DNA from: Phenylobacterium sp.
GTDB taxonomy: Bacteria; Pseudomonadota; Alphaproteobacteria; Caulobacterales; Caulobacteraceae
Direction of reading: 5' to 3'
NCBI RefSeq assembly: GCF_030651185.1
Contig: NZ_JAUSCJ010000036.1
Location: 62,001 to 126,000 of the forward strand
DNA: 64,000 nt
How positions within the stretch are numbered: the stretch's first letter is position 1; each line of letters starts with the position of its first letter. Of this stretch, positions 19,433-29,901 are shown in pieces. Both the position numbers and the translations under genes were made by a program. The notes under the pieces are model-generated. The model saw only the letters and a program-made list of their open reading frames with translations, did no database searches and was not told the origin of the DNA.

Positions 19433-20307
19433 CCCAGGTGGTTCACCAGGCGGGCGGCGGCGATGATCACCGCGGCGAACAGCAGGCCATCGACGCGGTC
19501 CAGCAGGCCGCCATGGCCGGGGATCAGGTCACCGGAATCCTTGACCCCGAACCGGCGCTTCAACGCCGACTCCCAGAGGTCGCCGGCCATGGTGGCCAGC
19601 CCCCCCAGCAGGCCCACCAGGGCGCCGGCGGCCATGTTGAGTTCAAACGCCGGGATAAGGGTCATCAGGGCGCCCACAGCCGTCGCGAAGACCAGGCCGC
19701 CCACGAAGCCCGACCAGGTCTTGTTGGGGGAGAAGCGGGGCCAGAGCTTGGGGCCCTTCAGGGCGCTGCCGACGGCGAAAGCGGCGATATCGGCGGTCCA
19801 GGTGATGGCGAACAGCATGAGCGTCCACCAGTGCCCTTGATCCATGGCGCGCAGCCACACCAGGCAGATGCAGGCGATGCCGATATAGAAGACCCCGAAG
19901 GCGGCGTCGGCGGGGCGCTCGGCCACGCCGCGGGCCACCAGGGCCGAGGCGATCCCGCCCAGGGCCAAGCCGCCCCAAGCCATCCACATGTGCTCTCGGT
20001 GGGCCAGGAAGACGCCGGCCAGGATGGCGACGGTGACGGCGGTGGAGACCCGCACGGGCGCATAGGGGGCGCTCATCCCGCCCCACTCGATCGACAGCAG
20101 CGCGACGGCCACGGCGATCAAGACCAGGAAGGGCCAGCCGCCGACGGCCAGGCCCGTGTCGAACCACACCGCGGCCAGCGCGGTCGGCACGAGAACCGTG
20201 GCCGAGGCCACCCGTACGCCCAGATTGGACCAGTTGAAACGCTTAGCCGGCGGCAAGGACGTCGTCCGCGACGGCGCCGTACCTGCGCTCGCGCCGGTGG
20301 AACTCAT
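19420..20307 (-). CDS. cdsA: phosphatidate cytidylyltransferase
   Basis: Multi-pass inner-membrane enzyme making CDP-diacylglycerol, precursor of all phospholipids. The protein is 295 residues from the ATG at 20307, with about seven to eight hydrophobic segments. The CdsA signature is complete near the C-terminus: [20 protein letters not shown] followed by GG and LDRVDG. This start overlaps uppS by 65 bp; a TTG at 20256 would shorten the overlap to 14 bp and still keep the first membrane helix, so the start is uncertain. Neither start has a convincing ribosome-binding site, consistent with translational coupling to uppS. Confidence 0.93.
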   Translation of the reverse strand: MSSTGASAGTAPSRTTSLPPAKRFNWSNLGVRVASATVLVPTALAAVWFDTGLAVGGWPFLVLIAVAVALLSIEWGGMSAPYAPVRVSTAVTVAILAGVFLAHREHMWMAWGGLALGGIASALVARGVAERPADAAFGVFYIGIACICLVWLRAMDQGHWWTLMLFAITWTADIAAFAVGSALKGPKLWPRFSPNKTWSGFVGGLVFATAVGALMTLIPAFELNMAAGALVGLLGGLATMAGDLWESALKRRFGVKDSGDLIPGHGGLLDRVDGLLFAAVIIAAARLVNHLGWGH

Positions 20308-20995
20308 CGATCGCCGACTGTAGGTCGGCCGGTGTGAAATCAGGCCAGAGCACGTCGGGGAAGACGAACTCCGAATAGGCAGACTCCCACAGCAGGAAGT
20401 TCGACAGGCGCTGTTCGCCGCTGGTGCGCACCACCAGGTCGGGGGGCGGCAGACCGCCGGTGGAGAGGCGGGCCTCGAAGGCTGCATCGGTCACGGCGGC
20501 GGCGTCGATCTTGCCGGCCAGGGCCTCGGCCACCAGGGCCCGAGCGGCGTCGACGATGTCGGCGCGTCCGCCATAGTTGAAGGCCACCTGCAGGAAGAAC
20601 TTGTCGTTATGGGCGGTACGGGTCTCGGCGCGCTCGACGATCTCGGACACGTCCGGCGGCAGGCCCTCGCGGCGCCCCAGGATGCGGACCTTCACGCCTT
20701 CGCGGGTCAGCTTGTCGAGGTCGCTGTTCACATAGTGCTTCAGCAGCCGCATGACCTCGGCCACCTCGCCGGCCGGCCGACCCCAATTCTCCGTGGAGAA
20801 GGCGTAGAGGGTGAGCCAACGGACGCCCAGGTCGGGCGCCGCCTCCACCACCCGGCGAATCGCCTCCACGCCCTTGGGATGGCCCAGCTTGCGCGGCAGC
20901 CCCCGGCGCTTGGCCCAGCGGCCATTGCCGTCCATGACGATCGCCACGTGCAGTGGCGCGTCCTTGGCGGGCGGCTCTGTGGGAGCGGAGGCCAT
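20243..20995 (-). CDS. uppS: undecaprenyl diphosphate synthase
   Basis: cis-Prenyltransferase making the C55 lipid carrier for peptidoglycan and O-antigen precursors; 250 residues, normal length. The family signature IVMDGNGRWAKRRGLPR is at residues 19-35, including the catalytic Asp of MDGNGRW. TLYAFSTENWGRP and FNYGGRADIVDA follow, and the C-terminal LVVRTSGEQRLSNFLLWES and WPDF blocks complete it. It lies between frr and cdsA; isp-type pathway genes are adjacent. The symbol ispU is also used. Confidence 0.96.
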   Translation of the reverse strand: MASAPTEPPAKDAPLHVAIVMDGNGRWAKRRGLPRKLGHPKGVEAIRRVVEAAPDLGVRWLTLYAFSTENWGRPAGEVAEVMRLLKHYVNSDLDKLTREGVKVRILGRREGLPPDVSEIVERAETRTAHNDKFFLQVAFNYGGRADIVDAARALVAEALAGKIDAAAVTDAAFEARLSTGGLPPPDLVVRTSGEQRLSNFLLWESAYSEFVFPDVLWPDFTPADLQSAIDEFHRRERRYGAVADDVLAAG

Positions 20996-21032
20996 GCGTT
21001 TTCCGTTTCGTCCTTCAGGTCAGTGTGGACGA

Positions 21033-21599
21033 CTAAACCTGCATGATCTCTTGCTCTTTGGTTTTCAAGGCTTCGTCCACGCGCTTGATGGCCTCGTCCG
21101 TCATCTTCTGGACCTCGGTCTCCATGCGCTTCAGATCGTCCTGGTTGATGGCCCCGTTCTTTTCGGCCTTCTTCAGGTCGTCATTGGCGTCGCGACGGAC
21201 GTTGCGGACGGCGATCTTCTGCTGCTCGGCGTACTTGCCGGCGATCTTGGCCAGGTCCTTGCGACGCTCCTCGGTCAGGGGCGGGATCGGAATGCGCAGG
21301 TTCGTGCCTTCGTTGACCGGATTGAAACCGAGACCGGACGAACGGATCGCCTTCTCCACCGACACAACCATGCCCTTGTCCCAAACACTGACGGTGATGG
21401 AGCGCGGCTCAGGAACGCTGACGGCGGCCACCTGGTTCAAGGGCACGGTCGAGCCGTAGGCTTCCACCATCACCTGATCCAGCAGGCCCGCCGAGGCCCG
21501 ACCGGTGCGCAGGCTGGCGAACTCATCCTTCAAGGCGGAGATCGCCTTGTCCATGCGGTCCCGGTAGCTCGAAAGCACCGGCTTTTCTGCGTCGGCCAT
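21033..21599 (-). CDS. frr: ribosome recycling factor
   Basis: Splits post-termination ribosomes together with EF-G; 188 residues, close to the usual 185. Features are [61 protein letters not shown] and the coiled-coil C-terminus with [18 protein letters not shown]. Located between pyrH and uppS in the widely conserved rpsB-tsf-pyrH-frr order. Confidence 0.97.
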   Translation of the reverse strand: MADAEKPVLSSYRDRMDKAISALKDEFASLRTGRASAGLLDQVMVEAYGSTVPLNQVAAVSVPEPRSITVSVWDKGMVVSVEKAIRSSGLGFNPVNEGTNLRIPIPPLTEERRKDLAKIAGKYAEQQKIAVRNVRRDANDDLKKAEKNGAINQDDLKRMETEVQKMTDEAIKRVDEALKTKEQEIMQV

Positions 21600-21637
21600 G
21601 GGTGCGTCTCCCCTAAGTCAAAAGGTTGTCGGCGTGG

Positions 21638-22357
21638 TCAGGCGATGGTGGTGAAGACGCCTTCGCCCTGCAGCACCTTCATGAAGTTGCCCCGCTCGCG
21701 GATAGAGAACACCACGATCGGCACGTTGTTGTCGCGCATCAGGGCGATGGCCGAGGCGTCCATGACCCGAAGGTCCTGGGCCAGCACGTCCTGGTAGCTG
21801 AGGGTCTCATAGCGCCGGGCGCTGGGATCCTTCTTGGGGTCGGCGGTGTAGACGCCGTCCACGCTGGTGCCCTTGAAGAGGGCGTCGCAACCCATCTCGG
21901 CGGTGCGCAGGGCCGCGGGGGTGTCGGTGGTGAAGAAGGGGGCGCCGAGGCCGGCGGCGAAAATCACCACCCGGCCCTTCTCGATGTGGCGCTGAGCCCG
22001 GCGGCGGATATAGGGCTCGCAGACGGCGTCCATTGGGATGGCCGACTGAACCCGGGTATCGACGCCGGCCTTTTCCAGGGCGCCCTGGAGGGCGAGCGCA
22101 TTCATCACCGTGGCCAACATGCCCATATAGTCGGCGCTGGCGCGGTCCATGCCCTTGCCCGCCAGCGAGACGCCGCGGAAGATGTTGCCGCCGCCCACCA
22201 CCAGGCAGAGCTCGACGCCGGCGTCGACCACTTCCTTGATGTCCGCGGCCACCGCCTCGATCGTCTTGGTGTCGATGCCGAACAGGGCGTCGCCCATCAG
22301 GACCTCGCCCGACATCTTCAAGAGGATCTTCTTGTAGCGCGGCTTGGCGTCGGACAT
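21638..22357 (-). CDS. pyrH: UMP kinase
   Basis: Bacterial-type hexameric UMP kinase of the amino acid kinase fold, 239 residues; phosphorylates UMP to UDP. Recognised from [53 protein letters not shown], the nucleotide loop around [19 protein letters not shown] and the C-terminal [15 protein letters not shown]. It follows tsf after a gap of about 100 bases that holds a strong hairpin, so part of the transcription may stop before it. Confidence 0.97.
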   Translation of the reverse strand: MSDAKPRYKKILLKMSGEVLMGDALFGIDTKTIEAVAADIKEVVDAGVELCLVVGGGNIFRGVSLAGKGMDRASADYMGMLATVMNALALQGALEKAGVDTRVQSAIPMDAVCEPYIRRRAQRHIEKGRVVIFAAGLGAPFFTTDTPAALRTAEMGCDALFKGTSVDGVYTADPKKDPSARRYETLSYQDVLAQDLRVMDASAIALMRDNNVPIVVFSIRERGNFMKVLQGEGVFTTIA

Positions 22358-22394
22358 GGGGCGCTCTCGAGAATCTTGGGCGGTACTACATAAA

Positions 22395-22433
22395 CCAAGG
22401 GCGCCGTGCGCGTCGAACGCACGGCGCCCTTGG
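22395..22433 (-). terminator. strong hairpin between tsf and pyrH (terminator or attenuator)
   Basis: A 16-bp perfect stem (22395-22410 with 22418-22433; arms begin CCAAGGGCGCC) closes a 7-base loop. On the minus strand it is followed by TTTATGT, on the plus strand by a TTTTT run at 22440-22444. In the direction of transcription an AAAAAG precedes it. It most likely ends or attenuates the rpsB-tsf transcript, leaving pyrH-frr lower. Confidence 0.75.
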
Positions 22434-22456
22434 GCCGTCTTTTTATGTGCCTGAAG

Positions 22457-23395
22457 TTAGGCTTGGCCGGTCATCGACGCCACTTCGGCGGCGAAATCAT
22501 CGACCTTCTTCTCGACGCCTTCACCCAGGGAGAAGCGCACGAAGCCCTTCACGGTCACCGGCGAGCCGGTTTCCTTGGCGGTTTCGGCGATCAGCTGCTC
22601 GATGGTCAGGTCCGGGTTCATGACGAAGGGTTGCTTCAGCAGCACCACTTCTTCCTGCCACTTACGGATGCGGCCTTCGATCATCTTCTCGACGACGCCG
22701 ATCGGCTTGCCCGATTCCAGCGCCTGGTCGGTGAGGAACTTCTTTTCCTTCTCGACGGCGGCGGGGTCCAGGTCGGCCTCGGTGAGCGCCAGCGGCGGGG
22801 TCGGCGTACCGGCCACGTGCAGGGCGATCTTGCGGCCCACGTCCTTCAGCACGGCCTGGTCGCCGGCGCCTTCCAGCGCGACGAGCACGCCGAGGCGGCC
22901 GACGCCATCGCCCTGCGCATTGTGCAGGTAGAGGGCCACGGCGCCTTGAGCGACGCTAAGGCGGGCCGAGCGGCGCAGGCGCATGTTCTCGCCGATGGTC
23001 GCGATCAGGTTCAGGATCACGTCGCCGACGACTTCGCCCTTGGCGGTCTTGGCCGCGGAGATGGCGTCCACGTCGCCGTCGACGCCCAGGGCCACGAGGG
23101 CGCAATCGCGCGCCGCGTCCTGGAACTTGTCGTTCTTGGACACGAAGTCGGTCTCGGCGTTCAGCTCGATGAGCACGCCGGTCTTGCCGTCGTCGCTCAG
23201 CTTGCCGGCCACCAGGCCTTCAGCGGCGGCGCGGTCGGACTTCTTTGCGGCCTTGGACAGGCCCTTGGTGCGCAGCCAGTCGATGGAGGCTTCGACGTCG
23301 CCGCCGTTTTCCTGCAAGGCCTTCTTGCAGTCCATCATGCCCGCGCCGGATTTCTCGCGCAGGTCCTTGACCAGCGCAGCGGTGATTTCCGCCAT
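22457..23395 (-). CDS. tsf: elongation factor Ts
   Basis: Nucleotide exchange factor for EF-Tu, 312 residues from [20 protein letters not shown]. The N-terminal UBA-like domain contains the signature [17 protein letters not shown]; the EF-Tu contact block [15 protein letters not shown] follows. A C-terminal repeat of the core domain has [16 protein letters not shown] and [13 protein letters not shown]. The upstream extension in frame was rejected because the family always starts at MAEIT-like sequence. Cotranscribed with rpsB, 91 bases downstream of it. Confidence 0.97.
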   Translation of the reverse strand: MAEITAALVKDLREKSGAGMMDCKKALQENGGDVEASIDWLRTKGLSKAAKKSDRAAAEGLVAGKLSDDGKTGVLIELNAETDFVSKNDKFQDAARDCALVALGVDGDVDAISAAKTAKGEVVGDVILNLIATIGENMRLRRSARLSVAQGAVALYLHNAQGDGVGRLGVLVALEGAGDQAVLKDVGRKIALHVAGTPTPPLALTEADLDPAAVEKEKKFLTDQALESGKPIGVVEKMIEGRIRKWQEEVVLLKQPFVMNPDLTIEQLIAETAKETGSPVTVKGFVRFSLGEGVEKKVDDFAAEVASMTGQA

Positions 23396-23486
23396 GGTGA
23401 GCTCCTTCAGATCAAGTGGGTCGGCGAGGCCCATCTAGGACCTCGCCGTCGTAGGGTTGTCGGCTCGCCGGAAGCGAGCCTCCGAC

Positions 23487-24428
23487 TTAGTCCTGGGTCG
23501 CGGTCGGTTCAGCCGCCGGGGCTTCCGCCGCGGTGGTCTCCGGTTCGGCCGCGGCCGGGGCGGGAGCCGGGGCCGGTTCAGCGGCGACAGCGACCGGTTC
23601 AGCGGCGACCGGGGCCGGAGCGGCGGCGGCGGGCGCGGCCATCTCGGCTTCGGTCACGACCGGTTCCGGGGTCAGTTCACGGGCCAGGGTCGGCTCGATC
23701 GGGGCCACGGAGGCGCCCAGGTCCACACCGGCGGCCGATTGGCCGGCGGCCAGACCGTCGAGGATCGAGTCGGCCATCAGGTCGCAATAGAGCTGGATGG
23801 CGCGCGCGGCGTCATCATTGCCCGGGATCGGATAGGTGATGCCGTCCGGGTTGCAGTTGGTGTCCAGGATGGCGACGACCGGGATGTTCAGCTTGCGGGC
23901 TTCCTGGATCGCGATCGCTTCCTTGTTGGTGTCGATCACGAACATGATGTCGGGGATGCCGCCCATGTCCTTGATGCCGCCCAGGGACAGTTCAAGCTTG
24001 TCGCGCTCGCGCGTCAGCTTCAGCAGTTCCTTCTTGGCGCGGCCTTCCGAGCCGCTTTCCAGCAGGCCTTCCAGCTCACGCAGGCGCGAGATCGAGCCCG
24101 AGACGGTGCGCCAGTTGGTGAGCGTGCCGCCCAGCCAACGGTGGTTCACATAGTACTGGGCGCTGCGCTTGGCGGCGGTGGCGACCGGATCGGAGGCCTG
24201 ACGCTTGGTGCCGACGAACAGCACGCGGCCACCCGAGGCGGCGACCTCACGAACCTTCACCAGGGCCTGGTGCAGGAGCGGGATCGATTGGCTGAGGTCG
24301 ATGATGTGGATGTTGGAACGGCTACCGAAGATGTAGCGGTCCATCTTCGGATTCCAGCGGTGGGTCTGGTGGCCGAAGTGAGCGCCAGCTTCCAGGAGCT
24401 GACGCATAGAGAAGTCGGGAAGCGCCAT
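23487..24428 (-). CDS. rpsB: ribosomal protein S2 with long C-terminal extension
   Basis: Small-subunit protein of 313 residues from [20 protein letters not shown]. The S2 core (to about residue 240, e.g. [52 protein letters not shown] and [20 protein letters not shown]) is canonical. It is followed by about 70 residues of Ala/Pro/Glu/Val low-complexity sequence. Standard S2 is about 240-260 residues, so this tail is an addition. The leader contains a small GC hairpin. First gene of the translation end of the supercluster, downstream of dnaE by about 1 gene length in the opposite direction of reading order (dnaE stop lies 180 bases upstream). Confidence 0.96.
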   Translation of the reverse strand: MALPDFSMRQLLEAGAHFGHQTHRWNPKMDRYIFGSRSNIHIIDLSQSIPLLHQALVKVREVAASGGRVLFVGTKRQASDPVATAAKRSAQYYVNHRWLGGTLTNWRTVSGSISRLRELEGLLESGSEGRAKKELLKLTRERDKLELSLGGIKDMGGIPDIMFVIDTNKEAIAIQEARKLNIPVVAILDTNCNPDGITYPIPGNDDAARAIQLYCDLMADSILDGLAAGQSAAGVDLGASVAPIEPTLARELTPEPVVTEAEMAAPAAAAPAPVAAEPVAVAAEPAPAPAPAAAEPETTAAEAPAAEPTATQD

Positions 24429-24468
24429 GTGTATGGTCCTCTTTTTCCGGTTAGCCTCCGCAGACAAA

Positions 24469-24483
24469 CCCTCCTGTGGGAGG
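24469..24483 (-). promoter_or_regulatory. rpsB leader hairpin
   Basis: CCCTCC (24469-24474) and GGGAGG (24478-24483) form a tight stem in the rpsB 5' leader, followed on the minus strand by TTTGTCT. It lies 41 bases ahead of the rpsB ATG. It could be part of an S2 autoregulatory leader or the end of the dnaE transcript; no conserved family could be verified. Confidence 0.4.
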
Positions 24484-24608
24484 ACCGGATTGGAAACCGA
24501 CGGGATGTCTCCCCGCCAACCGCCAAACGCCTGCGTGTGGAATGGGCGCGGATATAGGGCCAAGCGGCTGAAAAGACAAGGGCCAGGCGCGGTTGGGGCC
24601 AGGCGCCG

Positions 24609-27600
24609 CTAAAGGTCCTCGACGAAGACCACGCCGGGCGCGGTCTTCAGGGCGCCACGCACCGCATTGTCCAGGGTGAAGCGGCCCGGCAGCTTGACCT
24701 CCACCTCGCGGCCGCCCTCGACGGCGGCCACCAGGATGACCTCGCCGCCGCGGCTGTTCACCGAGCCTTCCAGGCGCTTCTTCAGGGCGTCGATCTCGGC
24801 GCTGCGGGGCGCGATGTGGACGCGCAGGCCGGCCACGGCGTTCTCGATCGCCCGGTCGATGGGTTCGCAGCCGTCGCCGAAGAACCGCACCTCCCCGTCC
24901 CGGGCCTTGGCGCGGATCCGCAGGGCCACGCACTTGCCGGGCTCCAGCAGTTCGCGGGCGTTGCGCAGGGATTCCGGCGGGAACAGCACCTCGAACTCGC
25001 CGGTCGGGTCGGAGAAGGTGACGAAGGCGAACTTCTCGCCGCTGGAGGCCGAGGCCCGCTCCTGCTTACGGCGCACGACGCCGGCCATGCGGAAGGCTTC
25101 CGAGCCCGCAATCGCCTTGGGCAGGACGTCGGCCAGCAGGTCGACGCGCTTGCGGCGCAGGGCAGGCACCATGTCGTCCATCGGGTGGCCCGACAGGTAG
25201 AAGCCGACGGCGGCCAGTTCCTCGTCCAGGCGCTGGGTGGAGGACCAGGTGTCGATCTTGGGCAGGCGGGGCCGCTGGGCCTCCACCTGGTCGCCGCCGA
25301 ACAGCGACCCTTGCGAGGAGGCGCGCTCGGCGGCCACCGACTGGCCGTAGCCCACCAGCACATCGGCGGCGCCGACGATCTGGGCGCGGTTGGCGTGGAG
25401 TGAGTCGAAGGCGCCGGCCCGGGCCAGGGTCTCGAATGAGCGCTTGTTGACCTGCTTGGGATCGACCCGCTCGACGAAGTCGAACAGGTCCTTGAACGGC
25501 CCGCCCTCGGTGCGGACGGCGACCACATGCTCCATGGCCTGCAAGCCCACATTGCGGATGCCGCCCAGGGCATAGAGCACCTCGCCGCCTTCGACATCGA
25601 AGTCGGCGGCCGACAGGTTGACGTCCGGGGCTCGGATCTTGATCCCGAACTTCTTGGCGTCCTGGTAGAAGACCGCCAGCTTGTCGGTCGTGGAGATGTC
25701 GAGGCTCATGGAGGCCGCGAAGAACTCCGCCGGCGCATTGGCCTTCAACCAGCCGGTTTGGTACGAGATCAGGGCGTAGGCGGCCGCGTGGCTCTTGTTG
25801 AAGCCGTAGCCCGCGAACTTGTCCACCAGGTCGAAGATGCCGCCCGACTGCTCGGCGGAGACGCCCTTTTCGGCCGCGCCGGAGATGAACCGCGCCCGCT
25901 GCTGGTCCATCTCCTCCTTCTTCTTCTTGCCCATCGCCCGGCGAAGCAGGTCGGCTTCCCCCAGCGAATAGCCCGCCAGGATCTGGGCGATCTGCATCAC
26001 CTGTTCCTGGTAGACGATGACGCCATAGGTTTCCTTCAGCACCACTTCGAGCGAAGGATGAAGGTAATCAACGGGTTTGCGGCCGAACTTGCAGTCGATG
26101 AACAGCGGGATGTTGTCCATGGGACCAGGGCGGTACAGCGCGCCGACGGCGGTGACGTCCTCGATGGAGCCGGGGCGCAGCTGGCGCAGGGTGTCGCGCA
26201 TCCCCTGGCCTTCCAGCTGGAACACGCCGACCGTCTGGGCCGCGCTCATCAGCTCGTAGGTCTTGGCGTCGTCCAGGGGCAGCTCGGCCATGTCGACGCG
26301 GGCGCCGCGCTTATCCAGGTACTTCAAGGCCCGGTCGATGACGGTGAGCGTCTTCAGGCCCAGGAAGTCGAACTTCACCAGGCCCGCGCTCTCCACCCAC
26401 TTCATGTTGAACTGGGTGGCGGGCAGGTCCGAGCGCGGGTCGCGGTAGAGCGGCGTCAGTTCGGTCAGCGGCCGGTCGCTGATCACCACGCCGGCGGCGT
26501 GGGTCGAGGCGTTGCGGTAGAGGCCTTCCAGCTGGAGGGCGGTCTCCAGCAGCTGGGCCACGGCCTCGTCGTCGTCCTTGGCCTGGCGCAGGCGGGGCTC
26601 GATCTCGATGGCGCGGGCCAGGGTCACCGGATTGGCGGGGTTGGCCGGCACCATCTTGGCCAGGCGGTCCACCTGGCCAAGGGGAAGTTGCAGCACGCGG
26701 CCGACGTCGCGCAGCACGGCGCGGGCCTGCAGGGTGCCGAAGGTGATGATCTGGGCCACCCGGTCGCGACCATAGCGCTGCTGGACGTAGGAGATCACCT
26801 CCTCCCGCCGCTCCTGGCAGAAGTCGATGTCGAAGTCGGGCATGGACACCCGCTCGGGGTTCAGGAACCGCTCGAACAGCAGGCCATAGCGCAGGGGGTC
26901 GAGGCCGGTGATCAGCAGCGACCAGGCCACCAGCGAGCCGGCGCCGGAACCCCGGCCCGGCCCCACCGGAATGGCGTGGGCCACAGCCCACTTCTTGAAG
27001 TCCGACACGATCAGGAAGTAGCCGGGGAAGCCCATGGCCTGGATGACGCCGATCTCGCGCTCCAGCCGGTCCCAATAGTCCTGTTCGGTTCCGGAAAGGG
27101 TGTGGCCCTGCAGCCGCTTGCGCAGGCCCTCGCGGGCCTGCTCGGCCAGTTCCTCGGCCTCGGTGCGGCCGGCGACGGTGGGGAAGCGCGGCAGGATCGG
27201 GTCGCGCTTCTTGACCATGAAGGCGCAGCGCCGGGCGATATCGAGGGTGTTGTCGCAGGCCTCCGGCAGGTCGGCGAACAGCTTGCGCATGTCGGCGGCC
27301 GGCTTGAACCAGTGCTCGGGCGTCACCCGGCGGCGGTCCTCCTGGCTGATATAGGCGCCGTCGGCGATGCACAGCAGGGCCTCGTGGGCCGTGTAGAGCT
27401 CGGCCGGGCCGAAATAGACGTCGTTGGTGGCCACCAACGGAATGTCGAATTCGTAGGCGTAGGCCACGAGCTCCGGCTCGGCGGCGGCCTGGGCGGCCAT
27501 GCCGTGGCGCTGCAGCTCGATATAGAAGCGATCGCCGAACACGCGGGACATTTCGGCAAGCGCCGCCCTGCCCTCGGCGGTCTTGCCCGCGGCCATCAGC

Positions 27601-28049
27601 GGATCGACCGGCCCGTCGACGCCGCCCGACAGCAGCAGCAGGCCCTCGGCCCGCTCGGCCACCGCGCTCCAGGACACCTGGGGCTCCTCGGTGGGCTCGA
27701 TGTCCAGATAGGCCATCGAGGACAGTTCGGAGAGGTGGAGATAGCCCTGCTCGCTCTGGGCCAGCAGGACGATGGTGGGGATCTTGGCCCAGCGTTCCGG
27801 CGGGCCTTCGCCGATGCCGCGCACCGGCAGGGCGACCCCGACGATGGGCTGGACACCGGTCTCCTTGGTGGCGACGGAGAACTCCAGCGCCCCGAACAGA
27901 TTGGCCCGGTCGGTCAGGGCCACGGCCGGCATATGGGCCTTGGCCGCCAGGGTTCCGACCTTGTCGGCCTTGATGGCGCCTTCCAGCAGCGAATAGGCCG
28001 AGCGGACCCGCAGATGGACGAAACCGTCTTGTCCGCCCTCGCCGCTCAC
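24609..28049 (-). CDS. dnaE: DNA polymerase III subunit alpha
   Basis: Replicative polymerase catalytic subunit, 1146 residues, starting with GTG. The N-terminal PHP domain opens with [20 protein letters not shown], followed by [20 protein letters not shown]. The C-family polymerase core includes [16 protein letters not shown] and the catalytic [15 protein letters not shown]; palm/fingers include [21 protein letters not shown] helix-hairpin-helix region, an OB fold ([20 protein letters not shown]) and a C-terminal tail follow. This is the house-keeping DnaE1 (it has the full tau/beta-binding C-terminus), not the shorter mutagenic DnaE2. An SOS-controlled 30-codon gene lies 27 bases upstream on the same strand, so dnaE may receive SOS-induced transcription. 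Confidence 0.97.
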   Translation of the reverse strand: MSGEGGQDGFVHLRVRSAYSLLEGAIKADKVGTLAAKAHMPAVALTDRANLFGALEFSVATKETGVQPIVGVALPVRGIGEGPPERWAKIPTIVLLAQSEQGYLHLSELSSMAYLDIEPTEEPQVSWSAVAERAEGLLLLSGGVDGPVDPLMAAGKTAEGRAALAEMSRVFGDRFYIELQRHGMAAQAAAEPELVAYAYEFDIPLVATNDVYFGPAELYTAHEALLCIADGAYISQEDRRRVTPEHWFKPAADMRKLFADLPEACDNTLDIARRCAFMVKKRDPILPRFPTVAGRTEAEELAEQAREGLRKRLQGHTLSGTEQDYWDRLEREIGVIQAMGFPGYFLIVSDFKKWAVAHAIPVGPGRGSGAGSLVAWSLLITGLDPLRYGLLFERFLNPERVSMPDFDIDFCQERREEVISYVQQRYGRDRVAQIITFGTLQARAVLRDVGRVLQLPLGQVDRLAKMVPANPANPVTLARAIEIEPRLRQAKDDDEAVAQLLETALQLEGLYRNASTHAAGVVISDRPLTELTPLYRDPRSDLPATQFNMKWVESAGLVKFDFLGLKTLTVIDRALKYLDKRGARVDMAELPLDDAKTYELMSAAQTVGVFQLEGQGMRDTLRQLRPGSIEDVTAVGALYRPGPMDNIPLFIDCKFGRKPVDYLHPSLEVVLKETYGVIVYQEQVMQIAQILAGYSLGEADLLRRAMGKKKKEEMDQQRARFISGAAEKGVSAEQSGGIFDLVDKFAGYGFNKSHAAAYALISYQTGWLKANAPAEFFAASMSLDISTTDKLAVFYQDAKKFGIKIRAPDVNLSAADFDVEGGEVLYALGGIRNVGLQAMEHVVAVRTEGGPFKDLFDFVERVDPKQVNKRSFETLARAGAFDSLHANRAQIVGAADVLVGYGQSVAAERASSQGSLFGGDQVEAQRPRLPKIDTWSSTQRLDEELAAVGFYLSGHPMDDMVPALRRKRVDLLADVLPKAIAGSEAFRMAGVVRRKQERASASSGEKFAFVTFSDPTGEFEVLFPPESLRNARELLEPGKCVALRIRAKARDGEVRFFGDGCEPIDRAIENAVAGLRVHIAPRSAEIDALKKRLEGSVNSRGGEVILVAAVEGGREVEVKLPGRFTLDNAVRGALKTAPGVVFVEDL

Positions 28050-28076
28050 GCCGTCCTCCGCTCTAAAACCTCAGCC

Positions 28077-28169
28077 TCAGGCGGCCAGTTGCGCGACCTG
28101 ACACATCATCCAGACAAACCCCGACACCGACACAAAGGCCAGCGATTCCCGCGCCAAACGAACAACCAT
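28077..28169 (-). CDS. sidA: SidA-like SOS-induced small membrane peptide (division inhibitor candidate)
   Basis: A 30-residue ORF, too short for normal gene callers, starting [10 protein letters not shown] and ending [10 protein letters not shown]. It has two Arg near the N-terminus followed by one hydrophobic helix (about residues 9-26), i.e. a single-pass inner-membrane peptide. Directly upstream is a perfect LexA operator (GTTC-N7-GTTC at 28188-28202) within a promoter-like region, and dnaE follows after 27 bases on the same strand. In Caulobacter crescentus SidA is a 29-residue, LexA-repressed, single-pass peptide that blocks division through FtsW/FtsN; size, topology, operator and, from memory, its position by dnaE all match. 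Direct sequence comparison was not possible here. Confidence 0.78.
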   Translation of the reverse strand: MVVRLARESLAFVSVSGFVWMMCQVAQLAA

Positions 28170-28187
28170 AACGTCACCCCTGTGAAT

Positions 28188-28228
28188 GTTCTGCGTATGT
28201 TCCTATTCTGGTTTTGTTCTCATGACAA
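28188..28228 (-). promoter_or_regulatory. SOS promoter of the sidA-like gene (LexA box)
   Basis: GTTC at 28188-28191 and GTTC at 28199-28202, spaced by exactly seven bases, is the consensus alphaproteobacterial LexA operator. On the minus strand a TTGTCA (28228-28223) is followed after 17 bases by TAGGAA (28205-28200), so the operator overlaps the presumed -10 and start site. The ATG lies 19 bases downstream, preceded by AGGGGTGA as ribosome-binding site. Confidence 0.85.
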
Positions 28229-28318
28229 GGGGGCTAAAATCACCGACCCTGGAGGCTGGAACCGCCCTACCATCAAGGGTTCCTAAGGTGTCGAACTGCC
28301 GCTCGCGAGACCGCCTAG

Positions 28319-29187
28319 ATGACGCACTATTTCAAGTACATGCCCGCCAGTACTGCTCGCGTAGTCTTGGGAAATCAAACTTTGCGATGGTCGACCCCGG
28401 CAACTCTCAACGACCCTTTTGATATGCAGTTCGCTTTTCAGCCGGGGATCGATCAGGACGTCGTGCGTCCATTAGCAATGCAAAAATTTTGGAACCACTA
28501 TTCCGGGGAGTTAGGTGACCGTCCTCCAAATGCACTCGGGTTATTGATCCGAATTACTCGTGAGCGCATGCCTGGCATGGGTCGTGTCGAGTTTGAGGAG
28601 CGGTTTTCTGACGTGATCGGCGAGTCCGTTGCGATCCCGGAGGCCAGCATCGATTCATTCAACAAAATGGTATTCGAACATTTCTCAGATACCAAAGTGC
28701 TGTGCTTGTCAGCCGCACCGGACATTATCCTGATGTGGTCTTACTACGCTCAAAATCACGCGGGCGTGGTTCTACGCTTCACTGACGAGACCCCAGACAA
28801 TCCGATTTCAATGGGGAAAGCCGTTCAGTACGTCAATCAACTCCCGTCGATGATGGACAACGAATCATTGTCCGACATGTTGGCCGGCTATGGCGGAATA
28901 GATGCCGAGCGCGTCATTGATGATGTTGTCTACACAAAATCAAACCACTGGGCGCATGAGCGCGAGTGGCGAATATCTTCTGGTGCTGGACGTACCAGGG
29001 ACGCCTTTGAAGACATACCCTTTGGGCGCAATGAAATAGACGGAGTGATATTTGGTTTGCGTACGGCAGAAGACGATCGGCGCGAGATAGGTGCCCTAGT
29101 TGGCCGTATCTACCCGCATGCTCAGCTGTTCCAGGCAAGCATACGCCCAGGTGCATATGCACTTGATATTGCCGAATCTGTACGCCC

Positions 29188-29191
<4 letters not shown>
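28319..29191 (+). CDS. DUF2971 domain protein
   Basis: A 290-residue soluble protein of the DUF2971 family, function unknown. Typical blocks are [36 protein letters not shown] (the PxxFNDPFD-like signature) and [18 protein letters not shown] followed by [10 protein letters not shown]; a C-terminal block HEREWRIS is also usual. The gene is clearly less GC-rich than every neighbour and uses many AT-ending codons, and it runs opposite to the surrounding genes, so recent horizontal acquisition is likely. The start has no good ribosome-binding site. Its stop overlaps the convergent lolD stop by 4 bases. Such proteins are scattered on mobile regions; no activity can be claimed from sequence. Confidence 0.8.

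Positions 29192-29893
<702 letters not shown>

Positions 29894-29901
<8 letters not shown>

Noticed and set aside
25527..28286. A 919-codon open frame on the plus strand, antisense to dnaE
   Set aside because: Rich in His/Gly/Gln/Arg with no domain; it is the mirror of the very GC-biased dnaE frame, which has clear motifs.
28186..28422. A 78-codon plus-strand frame over the SOS promoter region
   Set aside because: It begins within the LexA operator, runs into the DUF2971 gene in another frame, and has no protein-like features.
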